Shown here piece by piece: positions 7,920-16,472 of a DNA stretch of 64,000 nt (the first letter of the stretch is position 1; each line of letters begins with the position of its first letter). Below the pieces are notes generated by a model. The model was not told the origin of the DNA. It made no database searches and worked only from the letters and a program-made list of their open reading frames with translations. Source of the stretch: Streptomyces cavernicola (GTDB lineage: Bacteria; Actinomycetota; Actinomycetes; Streptomycetales; Streptomycetaceae); NCBI RefSeq assembly GCF_029968035.1, contig NZ_JASCIQ010000026.1, positions 57,449 through 121,448 on the forward strand, in the 5' to 3' direction. The position numbers and the translations under genes were made by a program.

Positions 7920-9083
7920 TCAGCGAACCGTGACCGTCTCCAGATCGACCTCCGCGCGTGTGATGTCCCGCGCGTCCGCCGTCGTCGAGCGGCGCAGCGC
8001 CTCGTGCAGGGTCGCGGGCGTCAGGACGCCGAGGAAGCGGCCCGCGGACTCCTCGTCGATCACCGCGATCCAGCCCGCGTCGTGCTGCAGCATCGTGGAG
8101 AACGCCTGCTTCAGGGATGCGCCGACGGGCAGCCAGGCCTCCATCCGGCGGGCCCGGTCCCGCACCGTGCCCTTCCTGTCGGCGTGTTCGGCGGAGATCC
8201 AGCCGTGCAGGTTGTCCTCCGCGTCGAGGACGACGGCCCAGTGCGCGCCCTCCGCGCGGAGCTGCTCGGCGGCCCGGTCCAGGGGGTCGTCCAGGCGTAC
8301 GACCGGGGGCTGTTGCAGGTCGCCCACCTCGATCGGGGTGACCGACAGGCGCTTCAACCCCCGGTCGGCGCCCACGAATTCGGCGACGTACGGGGTGGCC
8401 GGCGCGCCGAGGACCGTCGCGGGGGCGTCGTACTGCTCGATGCGTCCTGAGCCGTAGACGGCGATGCGGTCGCCGAGGCGTACGGCCTCCTCGATGTCGT
8501 GCGTGACGAACAGGACCGTCTTGCGCACGGCCGCCTGCAGCTTGAGGAACTCGTTCTGCAGGTGCTCGCGCACGACCGGGTCGACCGCGCCGAACGGCTC
8601 GTCCATGAGGAGCACGGGCGGGTCGGCGGCGAGCGCGCGGGCCACGCCGACGCGTTGACGCTGACCGCCGGAGAGCTGCTCCGGGTAGCGGGCGCCGTGC
8701 ACGGACGGGTCCAGGCCGACGAGTTCGAGGAGTTCGGCGGCGCGTTCGCGGGCCTTGGCGCGCTTGACGCCGAGGAGGTGCGGGACGGTCGCGGTGTTGT
8801 CGAGGACCGTCTTGTGCGGGAACAGGCCGACCTGCTGGATCACATAGCCGATGCGGCGGCGCAGCTCGACCGGGTCGACGCCGGCTATGTCCTCGCCGTC
8901 GAGGAGGATCCGGCCGGAGGTGGGCTCGATGAGCCGGTTCACCATCTTCATCGTCGTGGTCTTGCCGCAGCCCGACGGGCCGACGAGCGTGACGAGTTCA
9001 CCGTCCGCGACCTCGAACGACAGGTCGTCCACGGCCGTGGTGCCGTCCGCGTACCGCTTGGTGACGTGCTCGAACCGGATCAT
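7920..9083 (-). CDS. Glycine betaine/choline-type ABC transporter ATPase (OpuCA/ProV)
   Basis: The 387-aa ATP-hydrolysing subunit of a quaternary-amine importer. Walker A is GPSGCGKTTT, the signature is LSGGQRQR and Walker B is VLLMDEPFGAVDP. The C-terminal ~120 residues form a tandem CBS pair (RLDDPLDRAAEQL, DAGWIAVIDEES), which in OpuA-type systems senses ionic strength or nucleotides. The ATG at 9083 begins MIRFEHVTKRY. It is divergent from the two permeases and the binding protein, so the system is split over two transcripts sharing a 189-bp promoter region. Confidence 0.92.
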   Translation of the reverse strand: MIRFEHVTKRYADGTTAVDDLSFEVADGELVTLVGPSGCGKTTTMKMVNRLIEPTSGRILLDGEDIAGVDPVELRRRIGYVIQQVGLFPHKTVLDNTATVPHLLGVKRAKARERAAELLELVGLDPSVHGARYPEQLSGGQRQRVGVARALAADPPVLLMDEPFGAVDPVVREHLQNEFLKLQAAVRKTVLFVTHDIEEAVRLGDRIAVYGSGRIEQYDAPATVLGAPATPYVAEFVGADRGLKRLSVTPIEVGDLQQPPVVRLDDPLDRAAEQLRAEGAHWAVVLDAEDNLHGWISAEHADRKGTVRDRARRMEAWLPVGASLKQAFSTMLQHDAGWIAVIDEESAGRFLGVLTPATLHEALRRSTTADARDITRAEVDLETVTVR

Positions 9084-9272
9084 GGCTCCCCATTGTGGTG
9101 GGCGTTCTGTGAACCTCATGTTGCTGCAGGACGACGGCTCTCGGCGATTGTCAGTCCCGGGGTTTAGGGTCGCGGACAGACAGATGTTCGGGGGTTCCCG
9201 CGCCGGGGACAGGGGTTCGGGGCGCGGTTTCGGGGCGCGGTTTCGGCGGTGTCGCGGGGGAGGGGGTGCCGG

Positions 9273-9989
9273 ATGGGCGGGCGGAACTGCCTGGTCGCGA
9301 ACGACTGGGTGTGCGCGGAGTATGTCCGCACGCGCAGCGAGGAGTTGACCGACGCGACGCTCCAGCACGTCGGCATCACGGCCGCCTCGATCCTCATAGG
9401 GCTGGCCGTCGCGCTGCCGCTCGCGCTGCTCGCGCGGCGCGGCAAGGCGTTCGCGGGTCCGGTGCTCGGACTGACCACGGCGCTCTACTCGGTGCCGTCC
9501 CTCGCGATGTTCTCGCTGCTGCTCCCGCTGTTCGGACTCTCGGCGGCCCTGGTCGTGACGGGCCTGGTGCTGTACTCCCTGACGGTCCTCGTGCGGAACA
9601 TCCTGGCGGGGCTCGAAGCGGTCCCGGAAGAGGCCCGCGAGGCCGCGCGCGGGATGGGGTACGGGCCGGTGCGGCAGCTCTGGGAGGTCGAACTCCCGCT
9701 GGCACTCCCGGCGTTGCTCGCGGGCGTGCGGATAGCCACGGTGGCCACGGTCGCCCTGACCACGGTCGGCGCCATCGTGGACTACGGCGGCCTGGGCGGC
9801 CTGATCATGTCCGGCCTGCGCAGCGACTTCAAGGCGCAGGTGCTCACCGCCTCGGTGCTCTGCGTGCTGCTCGCCGTCGCGGCCGACCTGCTGCTGCTCG
9901 CCCTGCAGCGATGGCTCACGCCCTGGACGCGCATACGGTCGGGGCGCGCGCCCGGCGTCCGTACGGCAAAGGTGGTCGAGCCCGCATGA
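9273..9989 (+). CDS. Glycine betaine ABC permease 1 (OpuCB-like)
   Basis: A 238-aa membrane protein with five to six helices. The EAA loop EAREAARGMGYGPVRQLWEVELPLALP, which docks on the ATPase, sits mid-protein, and the conserved TTVGAIVDYGGLG follows. The N-terminus includes NDWVCAEYVRTRSEEL before the first helix. I chose the ATG at 9273, preceded by a G-rich ribosome site at 9255-9265. The stop overlaps the next permease by ATGA. Upstream, 9214-9239 holds two perfect copies of a 13-mer (TTCGGGGCGCGGT). Confidence 0.9.
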   Translation: MGGRNCLVANDWVCAEYVRTRSEELTDATLQHVGITAASILIGLAVALPLALLARRGKAFAGPVLGLTTALYSVPSLAMFSLLLPLFGLSAALVVTGLVLYSLTVLVRNILAGLEAVPEEAREAARGMGYGPVRQLWEVELPLALPALLAGVRIATVATVALTTVGAIVDYGGLGGLIMSGLRSDFKAQVLTASVLCVLLAVAADLLLLALQRWLTPWTRIRSGRAPGVRTAKVVEPA

Positions 9990-10669
9990 ACGCGCTGTCG
10001 GACGCCTTCGCCTGGCTCGCCACCCCCGCCAACTGGCAGGGGGAGAAGGGGATAGGGCACCGCCTCGGCGAGCACCTGTACTTCAGCGGGACGTGCCTGG
10101 CCGTCGCCTGCCTGATCGCCCTGCCCCTCGCGCTGTGGCTCGGGCACATCGGCAAGGGCGGGGCGCTCGCGGTCAACCTCTCCAACGTGGGCCGCGCGGT
10201 GCCGACGCTCGCGGTGCTCGTGCTGCTCACGCTCACGCCGCTGGGGCGGTACGGCGACCTGCCGACGCTCATCGCCCTGGTCCTCTTCGCGGTGCCGCCG
10301 CTGCTGACCAACGCGTACGTCGGGATGCGCGAGGTCGACCGGTCGGTGGTGGAGGCCGCGCGGGGCATGGGGATGAGCGGGCGTCAGCTGTTCCTGAGAG
10401 TGGAACTCCCGCTGGCCTACCCGCTGATCATGACGGGGCTGCGCTCCGCGGCGGTCCAGGTGGTCGCCACGGCGACGCTCGCCGCGATGGCCGGGGAGGG
10501 CGGACTCGGCCGGATCATCACCGCGGGGTTCAACCTCCAGGACACCGCGCAGGTCGTGGCCGGCGCGGTGCTGGTGGCGGCGCTCGCGCTGCTCGTGGAG
10601 GGCGTGCTGGCAGCCCTCGGCAGGTTCTTCGACCCGATGCGGGGCAGAGCGCTCTCGCAGGACGACTGA
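9986..10669 (+). CDS. Glycine betaine ABC permease 2 (OpuCD-like)
   Basis: A 227-aa second transmembrane subunit with the EAA loop VVEAARGMGMSGRQLFLRVELPLAYP and the LAAMAGEGGLGRII motif conserved in OpuCD/YehY-type permeases. Its start overlaps the stop of permease 1 by 4 nt, so the two are translationally coupled and likely form the heterodimeric channel. Confidence 0.92.
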   Translation: MNALSDAFAWLATPANWQGEKGIGHRLGEHLYFSGTCLAVACLIALPLALWLGHIGKGGALAVNLSNVGRAVPTLAVLVLLTLTPLGRYGDLPTLIALVLFAVPPLLTNAYVGMREVDRSVVEAARGMGMSGRQLFLRVELPLAYPLIMTGLRSAAVQVVATATLAAMAGEGGLGRIITAGFNLQDTAQVVAGAVLVAALALLVEGVLAALGRFFDPMRGRALSQDD

Positions 10670-10698
10670 CGCATGACGACTTGGACGGGTGATTCCCC

Positions 10699-11703
10699 AT
10701 GAGGCACTTCCCGAAGAAGCAGTTTCCGACGAAGCACTTCCCGCAGGGCCTGCGCAGGGCGGCGGCGACGGTGATCGCGGTCGGCCTCGCCGCGGGGCTC
10801 ACCGCCTGCGGCGGCAAGAGCCTGGAGGAGGGCAAGGGCGCGGGCGGCGAGGGCGGCGCGGGCAAGAAGGGCTCGCTGGTGGTGGGTTCGGCCGGATTCA
10901 CCGAGTCGAAGGTTCTCGCCGAGCTCTACGCCCAGGTCCTGAAGGACGCCGGATACAACACGTCGATCAAGACGGTGGAGAACCGAGAGCTTTACGAACC
11001 GTCCCTGGAGAAGGGCGACATCGACGTCGTACCGGAATACGCGGCGACGCTCGCCGAATTCCTCAACACCGAGAAGAACGGCCCGAAGGCGAAGCCCGTC
11101 GCGTCGAGCGATGTGGAAGACACCGTGGCCGCACTGGAGAAGCTCGCCGAACCCCGCGGCCTGAAGGTGCTTCCGGCCGGACCTGCGGTCGACCAGAACG
11201 CCTTCGCGGTCAGCGAGGAATACGCGCAGAAGAACAAGCTGAAGTCCCTTTCCGACCTGGGCCGGGCGAAGTTGAAGGTGAAGATCGCGGCCGGTGACGA
11301 ATGCGAGGTCAGGCCGTTCTGCGCACCGGGATTGAAGAAGACGTACGGCATAGACGTGACGGGCGTCGACCCGAAGGGCGTCGGCACGCCGCAGGCCAAG
11401 CAGGCCGTCAAGGACGGGGAGGACCAGCTGGTCCTGACGACCACGACGGACGCGACCCTGGAGAACTTCGGCCTGGTCCTGCTGAAGGACGACAAGAAGC
11501 TGCAGAACGCCGACAACGTCCTGCCGGTGGTGAACGCCGATGAGGCGGGCGACAAGGCGATAGCCGACGCGCTCGCGAAGCTCACCGAGACGCTGACGAC
11601 ACAGGACCTCGTGGAACTCAACCGCAAGGTCGACGCGGAGCGCGTGAAGGAGGCCGACGCGGCGAAGGAGTACCTGGAGGCGAAGGGCCTGCTCAAGAAA
11701 TGA
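10699..11703 (+). CDS. Glycine betaine/choline substrate-binding lipoprotein (OsmF/OpuCC-like)
   Basis: A 334-aa extracellular solute-binding lipoprotein. A long basic N-region precedes a hydrophobic core and the lipobox LTAC with Cys37. The mature part begins with a KGSLVVGSAGFTESKVLAELYAQVLKDAGY segment typical of OpuAC domains, and IDVVPEYAATLAEFL is another family block. It lies 29 bp after the second permease and completes the importer. The usual role is osmoprotectant uptake, but the ligand is not proven. Confidence 0.92.
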   Translation: MRHFPKKQFPTKHFPQGLRRAAATVIAVGLAAGLTACGGKSLEEGKGAGGEGGAGKKGSLVVGSAGFTESKVLAELYAQVLKDAGYNTSIKTVENRELYEPSLEKGDIDVVPEYAATLAEFLNTEKNGPKAKPVASSDVEDTVAALEKLAEPRGLKVLPAGPAVDQNAFAVSEEYAQKNKLKSLSDLGRAKLKVKIAAGDECEVRPFCAPGLKKTYGIDVTGVDPKGVGTPQAKQAVKDGEDQLVLTTTTDATLENFGLVLLKDDKKLQNADNVLPVVNADEAGDKAIADALAKLTETLTTQDLVELNRKVDAERVKEADAAKEYLEAKGLLKK

Positions 11704-11895
11704 TCTTGAGTTCCGGGGCTCATTTCGAGGGTGTCCGAGACGGGAGACCGATCCTGGACGGATCCTCAAGTGGCAAGGAACGGGAGAGGGTTACCGGTGG
11801 TTGCCGCTTAAACCTAATGGTGCGTAAGTAACCACAAGGGAACAGATTCCCGGGCGGGGGTTCGTCCGTCGTGCACGCGCGGTAAGTTTCTGGCC

Positions 11896-13173
11896 ATGCC
11901 ACGTGGACGTCACCGCCATTCCCCACCCCTGCACAGGCTGCTTCCCCCCTCGACGGTCGCCGGTGTCTCACTGGTCTGCGCCGCCGCAGCTTGGCTGGTC
12001 GCGGAACCCGTGGTGCTCCGCGGCCTGGTCGGCGCCGCCGCAGCAGCGGCCGTCGTCGGCTCGGTCGTCATGCGCCGATGGGACCGGGTCGCCGGCAAGC
12101 GCGTCGCGGAACTGACCCGGGCCAGAGCGAGCGACGAGTGGAAGCACGAGGAACACACCGCCGAGCTGGAGTCCGACCTCGAGGAGTCGCGCGAGGTGCG
12201 CGCCAAGCTGGAGGTCAAGCTCCGCGCCAAGCGCACCGAGCTCGCCGCCCTGCGCTCCGAGCACGCCGCGCTGCTGCGCCGGTACGCGACCGCGGAGACC
12301 GAGCGGGCCAGCGCGCTCGAAGGCCGCAGGCGCCTCGCGATCGAGGCGTCCGCGCCTGCGCGGGCACTGCCGGCCGGGAGCGCCGGAAGCACGGAAAGCG
12401 CCGTTGATGCCGGAAACAAGGGCGATGCCGGAAACAACGGCGATGCCGGGAGCAACGGCAAGGCTGTCAACGGCGGTGCGCCGAGCGGTAGTTCGGCCCA
12501 GACTCCGAGCCCCGCGCTCTACCGCCGGGCCAACGCCGCCCTTGAGCACCTGATGCGCGGCGGTGTGCCCGGCGACCTGCCCGCACAGCGCGGCACGGGT
12601 CAGGCCGGTGACGCCGGTGACGCCGGTGGCTCAGGTGCGGCGCGTGAGGGGGCGGAGGCGGCGCAGGGGAAGCCCGGGGCGGCCGACGCAGAGCTGCGTC
12701 CGGCCGCCGTGTCCCAGGCCCCGCGTCACTACCCCGTACCCGCGGCGGCCGCGGCGGCGGTCGTGCCGTACACCCCGGTGCGGCGCACGGTCGGGGGCTT
12801 CGACTTCTTCGGTACGAAGAGCCCGGAGGCCGAGCAGGCCGTACGGGACGAGGTGCGGGCGATCGAGAACAAGGACCTCGCGGACGTGGTGGGCGAGGAG
12901 GCCCTCGCCCTGCACCGGGCCGAGGTCCGGGCGGCGGAGCAGGTCCAGGCGACGGCCCAGGCGCTCGCCGTCCCGTCCGACGACGCGGTCGAAGACGCGG
13001 CCGAAGACGCGGCCGGAGACGTTGCCGAAGATGCGGCCGAAGACGCCGCCCCCGAAGCCGAGTTCACCCCGGTGGAAGCGGTGGAGCGTGCTGTGGGGGA
13101 GGTCATCGACCTGACCGCGCACGACGAGACGGAGCAGCTGGACCTGGCGGATCTGCGTACGGCCATCTCGTAG
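11896..13173 (+). CDS. Membrane-anchored coiled-coil protein, conserved hypothetical
   Basis: A 425-aa protein with no enzyme motif that I recognise. Two short hydrophobic segments lie at about residues 23-37 and 41-58. A charged coiled coil spans about residues 65-145 (DEWKHEEHTAELESDLEESREVR..LEVKLRAKRTELAALRSE). Next comes an Ala/Gly/Ser linker, and then a C-terminal acidic region with DAVEDAAEDAAGD-type repeats ending in a DLTAHDETEQLDLADL tail. The 192 bp upstream contain separated GGTTAC and GTAACC half-sites (11789 and 11828). A scaffolding or envelope role is plausible but unproven. Confidence 0.75.
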   Translation: MPRGRHRHSPPLHRLLPPSTVAGVSLVCAAAAWLVAEPVVLRGLVGAAAAAAVVGSVVMRRWDRVAGKRVAELTRARASDEWKHEEHTAELESDLEESREVRAKLEVKLRAKRTELAALRSEHAALLRRYATAETERASALEGRRRLAIEASAPARALPAGSAGSTESAVDAGNKGDAGNNGDAGSNGKAVNGGAPSGSSAQTPSPALYRRANAALEHLMRGGVPGDLPAQRGTGQAGDAGDAGGSGAAREGAEAAQGKPGAADAELRPAAVSQAPRHYPVPAAAAAAVVPYTPVRRTVGGFDFFGTKSPEAEQAVRDEVRAIENKDLADVVGEEALALHRAEVRAAEQVQATAQALAVPSDDAVEDAAEDAAGDVAEDAAEDAAPEAEFTPVEAVERAVGEVIDLTAHDETEQLDLADLRTAIS

Positions 13174-13196
13174 CCGTCACGCGAGTCAGCGCACGG

Positions 13197-13230
13197 GTGG
13201 GGCCACGGTCGAACGCGACCGTGGCCCCAC
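13197..13230. terminator. Bidirectional terminator
   Basis: A perfect 14-bp stem (13197-13210 with 13217-13230) and a 6-nt loop lie between two convergent genes, so it can serve both. Confidence 0.8.
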
Positions 13231-13276
13231 TCGTGGCTCTGCCCCCTGCCCCGGCTGTTGTTCGCCTGCCGCTCGG

Positions 13277-13307
13277 CCGTGGCTGATCGCGCAGTTCCCG
13301 GCGCCCC
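13277..13307 (-). repeat. Dispersed intergenic element, copy A
   Basis: About 30 bp around TCGCGCAGTTCCCGGCGCCC. It matches, in opposite orientation and with about two mismatches, a segment at 56731-56761. From memory this belongs to a very common Streptomyces intergenic repeat. Confidence 0.65.
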
Positions 13308-13318
13308 TTCAGGGCGCC

Positions 13319-14689
13319 CTATGGCGCCATCCACCGGTCCGGCCGGGCCGTCCTGCGGCCCGTGCGGGAGCGGTCCGCCTGGGCCTGGAGCAGGAGGCGG
13401 GCCTCCGTCGTGTCCCGGAGGCGGGCGGCGACGGAGGTGTTCGCGCCGGTCTCCACATGGACGTCGGCGACACCGTGGCGGCGCTGCCAGGGCCCCTGGG
13501 TGAGCCGTACGCTCTGCACCTTCGCGTGCGGGACCAGGGTGAGCGTGCGGCGCAGCAGCCCGTGCCGCGTGCCGAACACCGTGTCCGTCACCGCGAGTCC
13601 GTGGCCGCGCCACCACACCGGTACGCACCACTTCGCGCGCGCGGGCGGCCGGGACAGCGCCCCCGCCTCCGTCCCAGCCCCAGCCACCGCCCCCGCTCCG
13701 GGCACCGTGACGCCCGGCAGGACACGGCCGATCACGGCGACGGCGAGCTCGCGCGGCGCGACCGGCACGAGCACGCTGTTGGACGACCCGGCGACGTCCA
13801 GCTCCACCCGCACCCAGCCGCGCCGCCGCCACAGCAGCGGTTCCACGATCCGTACGGTCTGCACCCGGCCGGGCGGCACCGTCTCGTGCTCCTTGTCGAG
13901 CAGCCCGTGGTCGAGCCGCAGGCCGTCCGGGGACTCGCCGACCCGCCAGTCGTACTCCTTCACGAACCTGCCCACACTGCTCGTGCCCGCCGCACCGAGC
14001 AGCGGGAGGCCGATGCCGAGCACGAGGCCGACGCTGTGCGTGGTCAGCCAGAGCACCGGCGGCACGGCGAGCGCGGCGACGACCAGCGCCCAGGTCCTGC
14101 CGGTCAGGAGCAGCGAAACGGCGAGCTGCCGCGGCGGTACGTGCACTAGGTTCGCGACCGGCGCCTCGCCGACCTCCTGGGCCGTCTCGGGCGCGAACCC
14201 GGCGGCGCGGGCGAGGAGTTCGGCCCGCAGCGCGGCCGCGTCCCGCTCGCTCAGGTAGGCCAGCTCGTCCTTGGAGTCCGTGCCGATGACGTCCATCTTC
14301 AGCTTGGCGACGCCGAGGAACCGGGCGAGCAGCGGCTGGTTGACGTCGACGGCCTGCAGCCGGTCGAGGCGGATGTGGGCGGTGCGCCGGAAGAGCAGGC
14401 CGGTGCGGATGCGCAGCTCGGTCTCGGTCACCGCGAAGTGCGTGAACCACCAGGTGAGGAAGCCGTAGAGGGCGGCCGCCACGACGAGGCCCGCGCCGCC
14501 GAGCAGCAGCGTCTCCACGGCCAGGTCGGCGACCCGCCGGTACGCGCCGTCCGGATCGTGCACCGCCCAGCCGGCCCCGACCGCGAGCGGCGCCCAGGCG
14601 CGGCGCAAGGGCGTGACGGGGTGCAACCGGCGCTCGACCACGCCGCCCGCCCCCGCCTCCGGGCCCGCGTTCACAGCCTTGGGATTCAC
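13319..14689 (-). CDS. PH-domain (YdbT-like, bPH_2) membrane protein
   Basis: A 456-aa protein with bacterial PH (DUF304) domains, such as ETELRIRTGLLFRRTAHIRLDRLQAVDVNQPL, alternating with membrane segments. The repeats resemble the three-domain YdbT architecture. It starts with GTG at 14689, overlapping the upstream PH gene by GTGA, so the two form a coupled YdbS/YdbT-like pair. In Bacillus the pair protects against antimicrobial peptides; that role is only suggested here. The last ~20 residues are basic. Confidence 0.85.
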   Translation of the reverse strand: MNPKAVNAGPEAGAGGVVERRLHPVTPLRRAWAPLAVGAGWAVHDPDGAYRRVADLAVETLLLGGAGLVVAAALYGFLTWWFTHFAVTETELRIRTGLLFRRTAHIRLDRLQAVDVNQPLLARFLGVAKLKMDVIGTDSKDELAYLSERDAAALRAELLARAAGFAPETAQEVGEAPVANLVHVPPRQLAVSLLLTGRTWALVVAALAVPPVLWLTTHSVGLVLGIGLPLLGAAGTSSVGRFVKEYDWRVGESPDGLRLDHGLLDKEHETVPPGRVQTVRIVEPLLWRRRGWVRVELDVAGSSNSVLVPVAPRELAVAVIGRVLPGVTVPGAGAVAGAGTEAGALSRPPARAKWCVPVWWRGHGLAVTDTVFGTRHGLLRRTLTLVPHAKVQSVRLTQGPWQRRHGVADVHVETGANTSVAARLRDTTEARLLLQAQADRSRTGRRTARPDRWMAP

Positions 14690-15195
14690 AGCCCCGCCGA
14701 TCGTGCCTCGCCGAGCTCGGTCAGCCGGTCCCGGAGCCGCTCGGCCTCGCGCGGGTCCAGCCCCGGGACGGTCGCGTCGGTGGCGGCCGCAGCGGTGTGC
14801 AGCTGCAGGCTCGCGAGCCCGAACTTCCGCTGCAGCGGCCCCGATTGGACCTCCACGAGCTGCATCCGCCCGTACGGCACGACGGTCTCCTCGCGCCACA
14901 GCACGCCGCGCTGGATGAGCAGGTCGTCGGCGCGCTCCGCGTACCGCCAGGACCGCCAGTTGCGTCCGAGCAGCGGCCAGCCCCAGAGCAGCAGGCCGAC
15001 CGGCAGCGCGGCGAACGCCGCCCACGCCGGGCCCGCGAACACCCCGAGGAGCACCCCGGCCGCGACGGCGAGCGGCACCGTCCACAGCACCAGGAGCAGC
15101 CGGCGCAGCGTGAGCATCGACGACGGAAGCCTTCGCCAGGCGGGCTCGGCACGCTCCGCCGAACCGCCCCTGGACGTCCCCGGAACCACTGACAT
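14686..15195 (-). CDS. PH-domain (YdbS-like) membrane protein
   Basis: A protein of about 169 aa with two adjacent membrane helices (LLLVLWTVPLAVAAGVLLGVF and the segment after it) followed by one bPH_2 domain, including RADDLLIQRGVLWREETVVPYGRMQ and QRKFGLASLQLHT. The N-terminus is uncertain: ATG at 15195, GTG at 15189 (better spaced from a GGAGG) or ATGs further upstream that read a Gly-Thr-Gly-Ser repeat are all possible. It overlaps the next PH gene by 4 nt. Confidence 0.82.
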   Translation of the reverse strand: MSVVPGTSRGGSAERAEPAWRRLPSSMLTLRRLLLVLWTVPLAVAAGVLLGVFAGPAWAAFAALPVGLLLWGWPLLGRNWRSWRYAERADDLLIQRGVLWREETVVPYGRMQLVEVQSGPLQRKFGLASLQLHTAAAATDATVPGLDPREAERLRDRLTELGEARSAGL

Positions 15196-15219
15196 CCCCT
15201 CCGCCCCACTCGCCCCTGT

Positions 15220-15272
15220 CATCCCTGTCCCACTCCCTGTCCCGCTCCCTGTCCCCATCCCCGTCCCCCCTG
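15220..15272. repeat. Degenerate 12-bp C-rich tandem repeat
   Basis: Repeats of roughly CCCTGTCCCRCT lie between the divergent PH-domain and nuoD genes. They produce the spurious GTGSGTGSGTG start of the PH reading frame. Confidence 0.6.
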
Positions 15273-15311
15273 GCCTCGATCGATGTCGGTCCCGTACGAC
15301 AGACTGTGCGT

Positions 15312-16472
15312 ATGAGTCCCAAGACGGATCCGCAGATCAGGACTGTCGGCGTCGGCGGAGCCGCGGAGAGCACCGACATGGTGCTCAACATCGGCCCCCA
15401 GCACCCGTCCACTCACGGCGTCCTGCGCCTGCGCCTGGTGCTCGACGGCGAGCGCATCCAGCACGCCGAGCCGGTGATCGGCTATATGCACCGCGGCGCG
15501 GAGAAGCTCTTCGAGGCGCGGGACTACCGGCAGATCGTGATGCTGGCCAACCGTCACGACTGGCTCTCCGCCTTCTCCAACGAGCTGGGCGTGGTCCTCG
15601 CCGTCGAGCGGATGCTCGGCATGGAGGTGCCCGAGCGCGCAGTGTGGACGCGCACGCTGCTCGCCGAGCTGAACCGCGTCCTCAACCATCTGATGTTCCT
15701 CGGTTCGTACCCGCTCGAACTGGGTGGAATCACCCCTGTCTTCCATGCCTTCCGGGAGCGGGAGGAGCTCCAGAACGTCATGGAGGAGGTCTCCGGCGGC
15801 CGGATGCACTACATGTTCAACCGCGTCGGCGGCCTCAAGGAGGACATTCCGCTCGGTTGGACGTCGCGCGCCCGCCAGGGGGTTGCCTCGGTCCGCTCGC
15901 GGATGGACGTCTACGACCGCCTGGTCCTCGGCAACGAGATCTTCCGCGGCCGCACCCGCGGAGTCGGCGTCCTCACGCCCGAGGCGGTGCATTCGTACGG
16001 GGTGAGCGGGCCGATCGCCCGCGCCTCCGGCGTCGACTTCGACCTGCGCAGGGACGAGCCGTATCTCGCGTACGGGGAGCTGCAGCGGGAGCTGAAGGTG
16101 GTGACGCGGCAGGAGGGCGACTGCCTGGCCCGCTTCGAGGTGCTCCTGGAGCAGACGCACAACGCCCTGGACCTCGCCGACGCCTGCCTCGACCGGATCG
16201 CGGAGCTGGAGCCGGGCCCGATCAACCAGCGCCTGCCCAAGGTCCTCAAGGCACCGGAGGGGCACACGTACGCGTGGACGGAGAACCCGCTCGGCATCAA
16301 TGGCTACTACCTGGTGTCGAAGGGCGAGAAGACCCCGTACCGCCTCAAGCTGCGCTCCGCCTCGTACAACAACATCCAGGCGCTGACCGAGCTGCTGCCC
16401 GGCACGCTGGTGGCCGACATGGTGGCGATCCTCGGCTCACTGTTCTTCGTCGTAGGCGACATCGACAAGTAG
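15312..16472 (+). CDS. nuoD: NuoD-like NADH-quinone oxidoreductase 49-kDa subunit, stand-alone
   Basis: A 386-aa NuoD/NDUFS2-type protein with the quinone-site signature NIGPQHPSTHGVLRL (about residues 26-40), MHRGAEKLFEARDY (Arg61), NRVLNHLMFLGSYPLELG and a VAILGSLFFVVGDIDK end. NuoD forms part of the peripheral arm and quinone pocket of complex I. Here it stands outside any nuo operon, as the second NuoD known in Streptomyces does. The ATG at 15312 is preferred; a GTG two codons earlier is possible. Its 3' end overlaps the convergent MidA-type methyltransferase gene by 36 nt. Confidence 0.92.
   Translation: MSPKTDPQIRTVGVGGAAESTDMVLNIGPQHPSTHGVLRLRLVLDGERIQHAEPVIGYMHRGAEKLFEARDYRQIVMLANRHDWLSAFSNELGVVLAVERMLGMEVPERAVWTRTLLAELNRVLNHLMFLGSYPLELGGITPVFHAFREREELQNVMEEVSGGRMHYMFNRVGGLKEDIPLGWTSRARQGVASVRSRMDVYDRLVLGNEIFRGRTRGVGVLTPEAVHSYGVSGPIARASGVDFDLRRDEPYLAYGELQRELKVVTRQEGDCLARFEVLLEQTHNALDLADACLDRIAELEPGPINQRLPKVLKAPEGHTYAWTENPLGINGYYLVSKGEKTPYRLKLRSASYNNIQALTELLPGTLVADMVAILGSLFFVVGDIDK

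Noticed and set aside
11720..11971. Minus-strand 83-aa frame between the binding protein and the coiled-coil gene
   Set aside because: Overlaps the start of a real gene on the other strand and has no recognisable motif.
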